This document shows positions 9,909-19,133 of a stretch of DNA of 64,000 nt, one piece after another. The number at the start of each line of letters is the position of its first letter. The first letter of the stretch is position 1. A program made the translations under genes and the position numbers. The stretch comes from Parasphingopyxis marina (GTDB taxonomy: Bacteria > Pseudomonadota > Alphaproteobacteria > Sphingomonadales > Sphingomonadaceae): NCBI RefSeq assembly GCF_014237875.1, contig NZ_JACJVJ010000002.1, positions 310,001-374,000 on the forward strand, in the 5' to 3' direction. Under the pieces are notes generated by a model. The model was given only the letters and a program-made list of their open reading frames with translations, was not told the origin of the DNA and made no database searches.

Positions 9909-10966
9909 GCGCGATACTCGTCACCGGCGGCGCAGGCTTTATCGGCGCCAATTTCGTGCGGCACTGGCGCGCATATCGGCCGGAAGACGCTGTTATCGTG
10001 CTCGATGCGCTCACCTATGCGGGCAACCGCGAGAGCCTAGACAGTGTCGAAGGGCTCGACTTCGTCCACGGCGATATCCGCGATTTCGACCTCGCCCGCA
10101 CGCTTCTCGAGGAGCGCGGCATCGACCGGATCGTCCATTTCGCCGCCGAAAGCCATGTCGACCGGTCCATCCACGGCCCCGACGTCTTCGTCGAAACCAA
10201 TATCCTGGGCACGCTATCGCTGCTGAAGGCCGCCAAAGCCACCTGGCTCGACACGGGCAGCGGACAGCCGCACCGGTTTCACCATATCTCGACCGACGAA
10301 GTGTATGGTACGCTCGGCGCCGACGATGCGGCGTTCAGCGAGACCACGCCATACGCGCCTAACTCGCCCTATTCGGCGTCGAAGGCCGGCTCCGACCATC
10401 TCGTCCGAGCCTACCACCACACCTATGGGCTGGAGGTTACGACCTCCAACTGTTCGAACAATTACGGCCCCTACCAATATCCGGAAAAGCTGATCCCGCT
10501 TTTCCTCATCAACGCGCTGCACGGCGAGGCGCTGCCGATCTATGGCGACGGGATGCAGCGGCGCGACTGGCTTCACGTCGCCGATCATTGTGCGGCGATT
10601 GCCGCTATCCTGGAGCGAGGGACTGCCGGCGAGGTCTATAATGTCGGTGGCGGGACAGAACTTCCCAACATCGATCTCGTCGATCGGATCTGCGCGGCCG
10701 TCGATGCAGCCTTCGCCGCAGACCCATCGCTGGCGTCGCGCTTTCCCGACGCACCCGCAGCGCGCGGTGAACCCACGACGACGCTCAAAAGTCATGTCGA
10801 GGACAGGCTCGGGCATGATCGCCGTTACGCCATCGACGCCGGCAAGATCGCGGCCGAACTCGGCTATCGACCGATACACGAAATCGACGATGGACTGACC
10901 GAAACGATTGGCTGGTATCTCGCCAACGAGCCATGGTGGCGCACGGTGATGGCGAAGCAAGTTTAG
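9905..10966 (+). CDS. rfbB: dTDP-glucose 4,6-dehydratase
   Basis: A 353-residue RmlB extended short-chain dehydrogenase converting dTDP-glucose to dTDP-4-keto-6-deoxyglucose. The ATG at 9905 overlaps the rfbD stop and directly precedes ILVTGGAGFIGANFVRHW. FAAESHVDRSIHGPDVFVET, STDEVYGTLG and the catalytic YSASKAGSDHLVRAY, plus the SNCSNNYGPYQYPEKLIPLF segment, are diagnostic. The chemically second enzyme is encoded last in the operon. tRNA-Arg lies 13 bases downstream on the opposite strand. Confidence 0.98.
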   Translation: MSAILVTGGAGFIGANFVRHWRAYRPEDAVIVLDALTYAGNRESLDSVEGLDFVHGDIRDFDLARTLLEERGIDRIVHFAAESHVDRSIHGPDVFVETNILGTLSLLKAAKATWLDTGSGQPHRFHHISTDEVYGTLGADDAAFSETTPYAPNSPYSASKAGSDHLVRAYHHTYGLEVTTSNCSNNYGPYQYPEKLIPLFLINALHGEALPIYGDGMQRRDWLHVADHCAAIAAILERGTAGEVYNVGGGTELPNIDLVDRICAAVDAAFAADPSLASRFPDAPAARGEPTTTLKSHVEDRLGHDRRYAIDAGKIAAELGYRPIHEIDDGLTETIGWYLANEPWWRTVMAKQV

Positions 10967-10979
10967 ATTTTCGAAGAAA

Positions 10980-11056
10980 TGGCGCGCCCGGAAGGATTCG
11001 AACCTCCGACCCCTTGATTCGTAGTCAAGTACTCTATCCAGCTGAGCTACGGGCGC
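10980..11056 (-). tRNA. tRNA-Arg (anticodon ACG)
   Basis: A 77-base cloverleaf on the minus strand with 7-bp acceptor GCGCCCG/CGGGCGC, anticodon stem CTTGA/TCAAG around loop CTACGAA (anticodon ACG), T-loop GGTTCGAATCC, discriminator G and an encoded CCA. ACG is the wobble-modified arginine tRNA for CGN codons. Neither an integrase nor a duplicated 3' end is visible nearby. Confidence 0.97.
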
Positions 11057-11137
11057 GCGGGAAGGGGCGATGTAGTCGCACTGAAAGGAACGCGCAACCC
11101 CGTTGCGGGGAAAAGCGTGGCCGCCTAGAGCGATGCA

Positions 11138-11641
11138 ATGAAACCGCGCTTTGCCCCGCTTGCCTGCCTTCTGGCTCTCATCTCCTGCGCCGGGCCCGAA
11201 GGCGAACCGCCATCGCTCGGGCCCCGGCCGGTCGAGGGCATTCTCGATGCGCCCGTCTATGCCATAGCGCCGGTTCCCTCGGCCGATGATCCGGCGCTTG
11301 CCGCGCGCATCGACGGGCTCGTCGCGCAGGCAGAACAGGGCGAACAGGCGTTTCTCGCGGCCTATCCGGCCGCCCAGAGCGCGATCGCCGCAGCATCGAA
11401 TGCGGCGGTCGAAAGCGAAGCCTGGATAGAGGCCAATCTTGCCATCTCGGCGCTCGGCAATGCCGGCAGCCCGACCACCACGGCCCTGGGCGAACTGGAT
11501 GGGATCTTCGCAGAACAGGCCGCTTCGGGCGAACCCGCCGAAACCGCGAGGCTCGCCGCCGCCCGCGACCGGGTCGCGACGCTCCATGCCGGCCAGGCGG
11601 CGCGCTACGACGCGCTTAACGGGAGGCTCAGGACTCGCTGA
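11138..11641 (+). CDS. Putative lipoprotein, unknown function
   Basis: A 167-residue exported lipoprotein. The N-terminus MKPRFAPLACLLALISC ends in a lipobox (L-I-S-C17), so it should be anchored at C17 after signal peptidase II cleavage. The mature part is Ala-rich and predicted helical (AQAEQGEQAFLAAYPAAQ, AAIAAASNAAVESEAW), possibly a coiled-coil periplasmic protein. I do not recognise a family. Its 3' end overlaps the convergent carbonic-anhydrase-like gene by 14 bases. Confidence 0.72.
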   Translation: MKPRFAPLACLLALISCAGPEGEPPSLGPRPVEGILDAPVYAIAPVPSADDPALAARIDGLVAQAEQGEQAFLAAYPAAQSAIAAASNAAVESEAWIEANLAISALGNAGSPTTTALGELDGIFAEQAASGEPAETARLAAARDRVATLHAGQAARYDALNGRLRTR

Positions 11642-12179
11642 CGGCCAAGGCGTGAGCCTTGGCATTTTCGACATAATGCGCGGTGCCGAAGCCGTTGATC
11701 GCCTGCTGCTGTGGGGTCAGGTCGCGCATCTTGCGCGCCGGGCGTCCGCCCCACATTTCGCCCGCGAGGATCGTCTTGCCCGGCGTCAGCATGCCGCCCG
11801 CCGCGATCATCCCGCCGCTCTCGATCGCGCAGCCGTCCATGACGATCGCGCCGAGCCCGACGAAGCTCTTGTCGTGCAGCACCGCGCCATGAAGCATCGC
11901 CATATGGCCGACCAGCACATCGTCGCCGATGATCATCGGAGAGCCGGGAAATTCCGGACCATGATCGCCGTCGCAATGGACGACGGTGCCATCCTGGATG
12001 TTGGACCGTTCGCCGATCACGATCCGGTTCACATCGCCGCGCAACACACAATTGTACCAGATCGACGATCCCGCGCCGATCGTGACATCGCCGATGATGC
12101 GGCAGCCCGGCGCGACAAAGGCGGTTTCGTGGATCTGCGGCGTCTTGCCGTTGAACGGAACGATGGTGACGTCTTTCAT
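11628..12179 (-). CDS. Gamma-carbonic anhydrase-like hexapeptide-repeat protein
   Basis: A 183-residue left-handed beta-helix protein (Paay/YrdA/gamma-CA family). The start MKDVTIVPFNGKTP at 12179 overlaps the upstream GNAT stop (ATGA). Hexapeptide turns run through IIGDVTIGAGSSIWYNCVLRG and VIIGERSNIQDGTVVH-type segments. The metal ligands appear as the His in TVVHCDGDHG and the two His in LVGHMAMLHGA. The C-terminus forms the usual helix. It could be a true carbonic anhydrase or a structural relative. Last gene of the hemB-GNAT-gammaCA overlap operon. Confidence 0.9.
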   Translation of the reverse strand: MKDVTIVPFNGKTPQIHETAFVAPGCRIIGDVTIGAGSSIWYNCVLRGDVNRIVIGERSNIQDGTVVHCDGDHGPEFPGSPMIIGDDVLVGHMAMLHGAVLHDKSFVGLGAIVMDGCAIESGGMIAAGGMLTPGKTILAGEMWGGRPARKMRDLTPQQQAINGFGTAHYVENAKAHALAVSES

Positions 12180-12754
12180 GCGGCGTTCTCCTGACGAATC
12201 CGGGCCCAGTCCTCGCGGGCGATGCGATAGACGATTTCCTTGCCGACCTTCGGCCCCCAATCCTCTTCGTCATAATAATCGAGGTCTTCGCGCCGCGTCA
12301 TGCCGAGCCGTTCCATCAGGCCCCAGGACGCCGCATTGCCGGGCAGGGTCAGCGCGGTGATAAATGCCATGCCGAGCGTATCGAAGCCGTAATCGAGCGA
12401 CGCAGCGGCGGCTTCCCGCGCATAGCCCTGCCCCCAGGCATCCTCGCGCAGCCGCCATCCGATTTCGGGCGTGCCGATATCGGGGATGCAGGCGCGGTCG
12501 ATCCGCTTCAGCCCGCAAAAACCGAGCAGCTCGCCATCCTCCTTGCGCTCGACGGCCCAGAAGCTGTGGCCATAATCGGCCTGCCAGCGGAGGAGCTTGT
12601 CGATCATCTCGTTCGTCTTTTCGCGCGTCTGCACGCCGCCCAGCCAGCGCATCACATTGGGCTGCGAATTGCAGTGCGCGAACATCGGTTCGCGGTCGGC
12701 GTCGCTCCAGTTCCGCAAGCTCAGCCTTGGCGTGTCGATGACGATGTCCGTCAC
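12176..12754 (-). CDS. GNAT family N-acetyltransferase (RimJ/RimL-like)
   Basis: A 192-residue acetyltransferase. TPRLSLRNWSDADREPMF is the usual RimJ/RimL opening, GEIGWRLREDAWGQGYAREA-type acetyl-CoA loop reads PEIGWRLREDAWGQGYAREA, and the C-terminal NAASWGLMERLGMTRRED completes the fold. The acceptor substrate is unknown; relatives modify ribosomal protein termini or small amines. It overlaps hemB upstream and the gamma-CA gene downstream by 4 bases each, so it is co-translated with them. Confidence 0.9.
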   Translation of the reverse strand: MTDIVIDTPRLSLRNWSDADREPMFAHCNSQPNVMRWLGGVQTREKTNEMIDKLLRWQADYGHSFWAVERKEDGELLGFCGLKRIDRACIPDIGTPEIGWRLREDAWGQGYAREAAAASLDYGFDTLGMAFITALTLPGNAASWGLMERLGMTRREDLDYYDEEDWGPKVGKEIVYRIAREDWARIRQENAA

Positions 12755-13746
12755 GATCCCAGCAGGCGCGCCGCATCGAGCGCATGATAGGTGAGCACGC
12801 CGGAAACCCCTGCCCGCTTGAACGCCAGCAGCGTCTCCAGCACCAGCGCTTCGCGATCCCCGGCCCCGGCGGCAGCGGCAGCCTCGATCATCGCATATTC
12901 ACCCGACACCTGATAGGCGAAGACCGGCACGTCGAACCGCGCCTTCACCTTCGCAACGATATCGAGATAGGCGAGCCCCGGCTTCACCATCACGCTGTCC
13001 GCGCCCTCGGCAAGATCGAGCGCCACTTCGCGCAGCGCTTCCTCGGCATTGGCCGGATCCATCTGATAGGTTTTCTTGTCGCCCTTCAGCAACCCGCCCG
13101 ACCCCACCGCATCGCGGAACGGGCCGTAAAAGGCGCTCGCATATTTGGCGGCATAGGCCATGATCTGGACATTGGTGTAGCCATCATCCTCCAGCGCAGC
13201 GCGGATCGCGCCGACCCGGCCGTCCATCATGTCGCTCGGCGCGATGATATCGGCGCCGGCCTGCGCCTGGTTGAGCGCCTGTTCGACGAGCACCGAGACG
13301 GTGTCGTCATTCACCACCTCGCCATCCCGGTTAACCAGCCCGTCCTGGCCGTGCGCCGTATAGGGATCGAGCGCGACATCGGTGAGAATGCCGATATCGT
13401 GCCCGAGCGCATCCTTGATCGCGCCGATCGCGCGGCACATCAGATTATCGGGATTGAGCGCCTCGTCGCCCTTGTCGGATCGCAGCGGGGGGGGCGTATT
13501 GGGAAACAGCGCGAGGCAGGGAATGCCGGCATCGCGGGCCTCCTTCGCCCGGTCAGCAATCTGCTCCACCGGCCAGCGCGATACGCCCGGCATCGACGCA
13601 ATCGGCGCCTCCTCTTCACCCTCGGTGACGAAGAGCGGCCAGATCAGGTCCGACGGATCGAGCCGGGTTTCGGCGACCATCGCGCGCGACCAGGCCGTCA
13701 TACGGGTTCGGCGCAGGCGCAGGGCGGGATAAGCGGGCGTGTTCAT
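12751..13746 (-). CDS. hemB: Delta-aminolevulinic acid dehydratase (porphobilinogen synthase)
   Basis: A 331-residue tetrapyrrole-pathway enzyme joining two 5-aminolevulinate molecules into porphobilinogen. Start MNTPAYPALRLRR at 13746. The two active-site lysines are K201 (MAYAAKYASAFYGPF) and Schiff-base K255 (MVKPGLAYLD). The metal loop DVALDPYTAHGQDG (123-136) lacks the three zinc-binding cysteines of the animal/E. coli-type enzyme and is Asp-rich, which marks the Mg/K-dependent class common in alphaproteobacteria. First of three overlapping minus-strand genes; a promoter probably lies in the 56 bases after the MATE stop. Confidence 0.97.
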   Translation of the reverse strand: MNTPAYPALRLRRTRMTAWSRAMVAETRLDPSDLIWPLFVTEGEEEAPIASMPGVSRWPVEQIADRAKEARDAGIPCLALFPNTPPPLRSDKGDEALNPDNLMCRAIGAIKDALGHDIGILTDVALDPYTAHGQDGLVNRDGEVVNDDTVSVLVEQALNQAQAGADIIAPSDMMDGRVGAIRAALEDDGYTNVQIMAYAAKYASAFYGPFRDAVGSGGLLKGDKKTYQMDPANAEEALREVALDLAEGADSVMVKPGLAYLDIVAKVKARFDVPVFAYQVSGEYAMIEAAAAAGAGDREALVLETLLAFKRAGVSGVLTYHALDAARLLGS

Positions 13747-13802
13747 GGGATGAGCGTTTATCCTCAAACTGCGACCTCGTCACCCCGGCGAAGAAACCCG
13801 AT

Positions 13803-15281
13803 TTACCCGCTGGGATTGAGCCGGCCGGACTGTTCGCCGCTCGCCAGGGTTTCCTCGCGCGCATAGGCACCGTCGACATTGTCGAGCAGCGCGGATTTGC
13901 GCCAAGGCGCGTAACGATAATAGGCGAGCGACAGGATCGCGGCGACGAACGAACCCGCCGGAAAGCTGAGCCACAGCGAATCCGAACCCAGCCAGGGCTC
14001 CATCGCCAGCGCGAAGCCGATCCGCACCGGGATCAGCGCGGTCGCGAAGATCAGCAACGGCCCGATCACCGCACCATTGGCGCGCACGGTGGAAAGCACC
14101 GTCATGGTAATGCCGAACAGCACGAACCCCCAGGTGGCGAATAGCATGATCCGTTCGGCGATCGGCGTGGCGGGCGAGGACGTGCCGAGATCGAACATGC
14201 TCAAAAGCGGCCGATCGAACAGGATGATCGCGATCGACATGCCCAATGTGATGACCAGGCTGAAAACGAAGCCGGAAGCGGTGATCCGGCCAATCCGGTC
14301 CCACCGCCCGGCGCCGATATTCTGCGCGGCCATGGCGGACACCGCCGCGCCGATCGCCATCGCCGGCATCTGGACATAATTCCACAGCTGCTGGACGACG
14401 CCATAGGCGGCGACGGTATGGACGCCCTCGCGGTTGATGAGCCCGATCATCGCCAACGCGGCGCCCGATATGACGAGCATCTGCGCGCCGATCGGCAAGC
14501 CCTTGGCAAGGATCACCCGGGCAAGCTTCGGATCGGGTTTGAGATACGCCCATTCCGCGCCGCGCAGCCGGATCGGCAGATCGCGCGCATAGATGAAGAC
14601 GAGCATCCCGAACAGGGCGACGACATTGGCGATCACCGTTGCCATCGCGGATCCCGAAATCCCCATTTCGGGCGCCGGGCCCAGGCCCAGGATAAACACC
14701 GGGTTCAGCGCGACATCGAGGATCACCGCCAGCCCCATGAACCAGAGCGGCGTCATCGAATCGCCGACCCCGCGCAGCGCCATCATCGAGACCACGAAGA
14801 TCATCACGAACGGGAAAGAGAAGAGGACGACGCGCAGATATTCCTCGGCGAGCTGCTGCGCTTCGCCCGGCGTGCCGAGAAAGGCGAGCAGTTCGGGCGC
14901 GAACGTCCAGCCCAGGGTGCCTATCGCCAGCGCGCCGAACAACAGCATCCCCACCGAACTGCCGACCGTGCGCCGTGCGCTGTCGATATCCCCGCGGCCA
15001 TAACTCTGCCCCACGAGGATCGTCGCCGCCATGCCGAAACCGAAAACGCCGGCGAACAGCAGGAACATGATGATATGGGTGTTGGACGTCGCCGCCAGCG
15101 CTTCCTCGCCCAGGAAATGGCCGATCCAGATGGTGTTCACCGTGGCGTTCAGCGATTGCAGGATGTTCGAGGCAAGCGTGGGCAGCGCGAACAGCAGCAG
15201 GGTTTTGGCGATCGGGCCGGTGGTGAGATCCCCCTTACGCCCGCGAGGCGGCGAAGCGGCGGGGCGTTGTACGTCGTTCAT
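13803..15281 (-). CDS. MATE family multidrug/cation efflux transporter
   Basis: A 492-residue, twelve-helix inner-membrane antiporter. Both MATE halves are visible: the first from FALPTLASNILQSLNATVNT with the WIGHFLGEEALAA motif and the second from VILAKGLPIGAQMLVISGAA. It resembles NorM/DinF-type Na+ or H+ coupled drug exporters; the substrate cannot be read from sequence. The start MNDVQRPAASP at 15281 is preceded by GGGAGG. Upstream lie two adjacent perfect palindromes that may regulate it. Confidence 0.92.
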   Translation of the reverse strand: MNDVQRPAASPPRGRKGDLTTGPIAKTLLLFALPTLASNILQSLNATVNTIWIGHFLGEEALAATSNTHIIMFLLFAGVFGFGMAATILVGQSYGRGDIDSARRTVGSSVGMLLFGALAIGTLGWTFAPELLAFLGTPGEAQQLAEEYLRVVLFSFPFVMIFVVSMMALRGVGDSMTPLWFMGLAVILDVALNPVFILGLGPAPEMGISGSAMATVIANVVALFGMLVFIYARDLPIRLRGAEWAYLKPDPKLARVILAKGLPIGAQMLVISGAALAMIGLINREGVHTVAAYGVVQQLWNYVQMPAMAIGAAVSAMAAQNIGAGRWDRIGRITASGFVFSLVITLGMSIAIILFDRPLLSMFDLGTSSPATPIAERIMLFATWGFVLFGITMTVLSTVRANGAVIGPLLIFATALIPVRIGFALAMEPWLGSDSLWLSFPAGSFVAAILSLAYYRYAPWRKSALLDNVDGAYAREETLASGEQSGRLNPSG

Positions 15282-15386
15282 TGCCCGCCTCCCTGCTGTT
15301 TGCGCGCGTGGGTGAAATGCGGCTGCCGGGCCACGCCGCCTCCATCGACACTGGCGCGCCGAATGTCCAGAAGCTTGGCCTTTACA

Positions 15387-15412
15387 ACGCCATGGCGTGA
15401 CTTGGGCCCAAG
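15387..15412. promoter_or_regulatory. Two adjacent 12-bp perfect palindromes upstream of the MATE gene
   Basis: ACGCCATGGCGT (15387-15398) and CTTGGGCCCAAG (15401-15412) are each perfectly self-complementary and separated by only GA. They sit in the 144-base gap between the VOC gene and the MATE start, about 105-130 bases upstream of the MATE ATG. Palindromes without a loop suit binding by dimeric repressors better than RNA hairpins. No other feature was found in this gap. Confidence 0.4.
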
Positions 15413-15425
15413 ATGCACCCGAAGG

Positions 15426-15797
15426 CTAAGGCGCGGCCGTCCAACCCACTTCGACCCGCAAACCATCGGGGTCCTTGAAGAAGCAGGCGCGATCCTCACC
15501 GAAAGGCTGGATTTCGGGGACCGGGAAGCCAGCCTCCGCCATGGCCGCGCGTACGGCTTCCAGCGCCTCTACGGTCTCGACCTCCAGCCCGATATGATTG
15601 AGGCCCGCGCCGAACCGCTCATAGGGCCGCGCATCTTCCTCCGCGAGCCGCACGTCGAAACCGATCCCCTGCCCGTTCACCCAGACATGATCACGCGTCT
15701 TTTCGAAACCGAGCAGCGGCAGCAGCGCGCCATACCAGGGCAGGCTTTCGTCATAGGAAGAGACGAGGATGACGAGATGATCGAGCTTCGCCGCCAT
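15426..15797 (-). CDS. VOC (glyoxalase/bleomycin-resistance) family protein
   Basis: A 123-residue single VOC module with paired beta-alpha-beta-beta-beta units: AAKLDHLVILVSSYDESLPW in the first and GLNHIGLEVETVEALEAV in the second, closing with CFFKDPDGLRVEVGW. The conserved His (LDH, LNH) and Glu (VEV) could bind a divalent metal. The substrate is unknown. The ATG at 15797 is one base beyond the valS stop (15799-15801), so it is translated as part of the valS transcript. Confidence 0.88.
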   Translation of the reverse strand: MAAKLDHLVILVSSYDESLPWYGALLPLLGFEKTRDHVWVNGQGIGFDVRLAEEDARPYERFGAGLNHIGLEVETVEALEAVRAAMAEAGFPVPEIQPFGEDRACFFKDPDGLRVEVGWTAAP

Positions 15798-15798
15798 G

Positions 15799-18447
15799 CT
15801 AGCCGAGCCGTTCGAGCGCCGCCCGCAGCCGTTCCGCCTCGGCTGATTTTTCCGCATGGTCCGCCCGCGCCTTTTCAACCGCTTCAGGCTTCGCCTTTTC
15901 GACGAATTGCGGATTGGAGAGCCGCTTGTCGAGCGAGATCGCTTCCTTCTCGGCGGCCTCGAGCGATTTGGCGAGCCGGGCCTTTTCAGCGTCGAGATCG
16001 ATCACGCCTTCGAGCGGAAGGACGAAGGTCGCTTCATCAACAACAATCTGGGCGGCGCTGCCGTCGGCTTCGCCATCGACAGTGACGCTCTCGATCCGCG
16101 CCATCCGCGCCAATGCTGCGGACTGGCTGGAAAGCCGGGCCTTGGTCAGGTCGGACGCATCACGGACGATCAACGGCATTTTGGCACCGGGCGGGATGTT
16201 CAGCTCGGATCGCGCCGCACGGGTTTCGCCGACGAGGCGGATCAGCCAATCGATTTCGCTGGCGGCGTCTTCGTCAATCGCCACCTGCGGATCGGGCCAT
16301 TTTGCGACGATCAGATCGTAATGGCGGTCGCCCATGCCGTTCCAAAGCTCTTCGGTGACGAAGGGCATGAAGGGGTGAAGCATGACGAAAATCTGGTCGA
16401 GCACCCAGCCCGCGACGATCTTGGTCTCCTCGTCGATCTCGCCCTTTTCGTCACCGACAAAGGCGGGCTTGATCAGTTCCAGATACCAGTCGCAGAAGCG
16501 GTCCCAGACGAAATGGTAGAGGGTGTTTGCAGCCGCATCGAAGCGGAATTCGGCGAGCGCCGTATCGAGCTTGCCCAGCGTCTCGACGACCTCGGAGATG
16601 ATCCAGCGATTGACCGGAAGCTCGGCGGGCGGCGCGGCAAGCGTTGCCGACGCGCCGATACCGTTGGATTGGCAGAAACGCGCGGCATTCCACAGTTTCG
16701 TCGCGAAATTGCGGTATCCGGCGAGCCGGCCCTCGTCCATCTTGATGTCGCGGCCCTGGCTTTCCATCGCTGCCATGAAAAAGCGCAGCGCGTCGGCGCC
16801 GTACTGGTCGATCAGTCCCAAGGGATCGACGGTATTGCCCTTGGACTTCGACATCTTCTGCCCGTCCGCCGCGCGGACAAGTCCGTGGAGGTAGAGCGTC
16901 TTCCACGGGGCCGCGCCCATGAACTGGATGCCCTGCATCATCATCCGCGCATCCCAGAAGAACAGGATATCGAAGCCGGAAATCAGGACGTCGTTGGGAT
17001 AGTGGCGCTTGAGATCGTCGGTTTCCTCAGGCCAGCCCAAGGTGCCGAATGGCCAGAGCGCGGAGGAGAACCATGTGTCGAGGACGTCGGGATCGCGAGA
17101 GAGGGAAACGCCCTCCCCGGCCTGTTCTTGTGCTGCCGCTTCGTCAGGGGCGACGTAAACGTTGCCGTCTTCGTCATACCAGGCCGGGATCCGATGCCCC
17201 CACCAGAGCTGGCGGCTCACGCACCAGGGCTGGATATTCTCCATCCAGTTGAAGAAGGTCTTTTCCCAGCTTTTCGGCACGATATCGATATCGCCATTGC
17301 GCACGGCGGCCATGGCCGGCCCGGCCAGCGTTTCCGCGTCGACATACCATTGGTCGGTGAGCCAGGGCTCGATGACGACGTTCGAGCGATCGCCATAGGG
17401 GGTGACGACGACGCGATCCTCGACGCTTTGGAGATGGCCGGCGGCATCGATCATCTCGACGATCGCCTTTCGGGCATCGAACCGGTCCATGCCGATCAAC
17501 TCGTCGGGCACCAGCCCGTCCGCCGTCTGCACGACCTTCGCCTCGGCATCGAGCATGTTGAGCATGTCGGCGGGCGCGAAGCCCGCGCGTTTGCCGACCT
17601 CGAAATCGTTGAAATCATGCCCCGGCGTGATCTTCACCGCGCCGCTGCCCAGTTCAGGGTCGGCATGTTCGTCCGTGATGATCGGGACGAGCCGACCGGT
17701 GATCGGCAGTTTCACCATCTTGCCGACCATAGCCGTGTAGCGTTCGTCGCTCGGGTGCACGGCGACGGCCATATCGGCGAGCATCGTCTCGGGCCGCGTT
17801 GTCGCGACCAAAATCGTGCCGCTGCCGTCTTCCAGAGGATAGGCGAAGTGCCAGAAATGGCCGTTGACCTCGGTATTTTCGACTTCGAGATCGGAAATCG
17901 CGGTTTTCAGGCCCGGATCCCAGTTCACCAGCCTTTTGTCGCGATAGATCAGGCCATCGTTGAACAGATCCACGAACACCTTGTTGACCGCCTCGCAGAA
18001 GCCCGGGTCCATCGTGAACCGCTCATTCGCCCAGTCCATCGAACAGCCAAGGCGGCGGAGCTGGCCGGTGATCGTGCCGCCGCTCTCTTCCTTCCACTCC
18101 CAGACCTTGGCGATGAAATCCTCGCGCGAAAAATCCGTGCGCTTCTGCTGCTGCTCGTTCAGTTGTCGCTCGACGACCATCTGCGTGGCGATGCCGGCAT
18201 GATCGGTGCCGACCACCCAGAGCGCGTCCTTGCCCAGCAGCCGCTGGTGGCGGATCAGGATATCCTGCAGTGTATTATCGAGCGCATGGCCGATATGCAG
18301 GCTGCCCGTCACATTGGGCGGCGGGTTGACGATGGTGAAAGGCGTTGCGTCACCGCGTTCGGGGCGGAACAGGCCCTTTTCTTCCCAATGGGAATACCAG
18401 CGCGCCTCTATTTCGGCGGGATCGAATGTTTTTGGAAGCTCGGTCAT
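15799..18447 (-). CDS. valS: Valine--tRNA ligase
   Basis: An 882-residue class I aminoacyl-tRNA synthetase. HIGH is at 51-54 ([17 protein letters not shown]) and KMSKS at 531-535 ([17 protein letters not shown]). The editing domain region carries [17 protein letters not shown] and [19 protein letters not shown]. The C-terminal segment (about 815-880, [15 protein letters not shown] onward) is the arginine/lysine-rich coiled coil typical of ValRS. Length matches the bacterial enzyme. VOC gene follows after one base. Confidence 0.98.
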   Translation of the reverse strand: MTELPKTFDPAEIEARWYSHWEEKGLFRPERGDATPFTIVNPPPNVTGSLHIGHALDNTLQDILIRHQRLLGKDALWVVGTDHAGIATQMVVERQLNEQQQKRTDFSREDFIAKVWEWKEESGGTITGQLRRLGCSMDWANERFTMDPGFCEAVNKVFVDLFNDGLIYRDKRLVNWDPGLKTAISDLEVENTEVNGHFWHFAYPLEDGSGTILVATTRPETMLADMAVAVHPSDERYTAMVGKMVKLPITGRLVPIITDEHADPELGSGAVKITPGHDFNDFEVGKRAGFAPADMLNMLDAEAKVVQTADGLVPDELIGMDRFDARKAIVEMIDAAGHLQSVEDRVVVTPYGDRSNVVIEPWLTDQWYVDAETLAGPAMAAVRNGDIDIVPKSWEKTFFNWMENIQPWCVSRQLWWGHRIPAWYDEDGNVYVAPDEAAAQEQAGEGVSLSRDPDVLDTWFSSALWPFGTLGWPEETDDLKRHYPNDVLISGFDILFFWDARMMMQGIQFMGAAPWKTLYLHGLVRAADGQKMSKSKGNTVDPLGLIDQYGADALRFFMAAMESQGRDIKMDEGRLAGYRNFATKLWNAARFCQSNGIGASATLAAPPAELPVNRWIISEVVETLGKLDTALAEFRFDAAANTLYHFVWDRFCDWYLELIKPAFVGDEKGEIDEETKIVAGWVLDQIFVMLHPFMPFVTEELWNGMGDRHYDLIVAKWPDPQVAIDEDAASEIDWLIRLVGETRAARSELNIPPGAKMPLIVRDASDLTKARLSSQSAALARMARIESVTVDGEADGSAAQIVVDEATFVLPLEGVIDLDAEKARLAKSLEAAEKEAISLDKRLSNPQFVEKAKPEAVEKARADHAEKSAEAERLRAALERLG

Positions 18448-18503
18448 GACGGGAGAGCCGTTAGCAAGCCCTCTCCCGCCGCGCTACCGGCTTTATGTGC
18501 GGC

Positions 18504-18926
18504 CTATTCGATATCGAGCGCGGTGCGGATGCGGTCGTTCAGCTCCTCGACGAGAAACGGCTTCAGCAGCACGTCGTGCTGGCCGAGGCTGTCGATGGTC
18601 ATCCGGTGATGCGGGAAGCCGCTGATAAGGATCGTCTTCAGGCCCGCCATTTCCTTGGCGAACTCGGCAATATCCGGTCCGCCCAATGTTCCGGGCATCA
18701 CGACATCGGCAATGACGAGATCGATATCGTAGCGCGTCGCCAGGATATCGAGCGCCTTGGCCGCTTCGGAGCAGAGCACGACCCGATAGCCGAGTTCCTC
18801 GATCAGCTCCTTGACCGTGTCGCCAACCTCCGGCTGGTCGTCGACGAGCAGGATGGTTTTCGATTCCGCGACGAAACGCGCAGCATCGTTGCTGATGATT
18901 TTGCTGAGGGCGCTGAAGATAGCCAT
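18504..18926 (-). CDS. Stand-alone response-regulator receiver protein
   Basis: A 140-residue protein with a 23-residue leader (MAIFSALSKIISNDAARFV) and one receiver domain, no output domain. Acidic pocket D29-D30 (LLVDDQ), phospho-acceptor D74 (IADVVMPG), switch S102 (LISGF) and K122 (LLKPF) are intact. The receiver resembles the C-terminal receivers of hybrid histidine kinases, so it could act as a phosphate sink or relay. It lacks the PFxFATG motif of the stress-response SdrG-type regulators. A perfect GGAAC-N16-CGTT element lies 9 bases upstream of its ATG, which would make the mRNA almost leaderless. No cognate kinase is encoded nearby. Confidence 0.85.
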   Translation of the reverse strand: MAIFSALSKIISNDAARFVAESKTILLVDDQPEVGDTVKELIEELGYRVVLCSEAAKALDILATRYDIDLVIADVVMPGTLGGPDIAEFAKEMAGLKTILISGFPHHRMTIDSLGQHDVLLKPFLVEELNDRIRTALDIE

Positions 18927-18935
18927 GTGGTCCGA

Positions 18936-18960
18936 AACGCGCGGAATGCCGCCCGGTTCC
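18936..18960 (-). promoter_or_regulatory. Candidate EcfG (general stress sigma factor) promoter
   Basis: On the minus strand GGAAC (18956-18960) is followed by exactly 16 bases and CGTT (18936-18939), the consensus for alphaproteobacterial EcfG/SigT promoters. The ATG of the receiver gene begins 9 bases after CGTT, implying a 5' leader of only a few bases. About one such match is expected by chance in 64 kb on both strands; its placement in a short intergenic gap ahead of a regulator is what supports it. The rest of the 207-base gap up to 19133 shows nothing else clear. Confidence 0.5.
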
Positions 18961-19133
18961 CTCGTCTTGCGCCGCGAACGGTGCGTCGCGCGCACCCGCG
19001 CTTCGCCGCGGACCGCAAAATCAATTTTTAGACTGATGTATCAAGATGTTATCGAAAGGTTTCGCCGGCTTTCCGAGCCTTAACCGTTCCTTTCGGAATG
19101 CGGTATCCAGACCTTTAACCGCGTTTTCCGCCG

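Noticed and set aside
15856-18609. A 917-codon plus-strand frame opposite valS
   Set aside because: The minus strand carries an unmistakable ValRS with HIGH and KMSKS; the antisense frame shows no family features.
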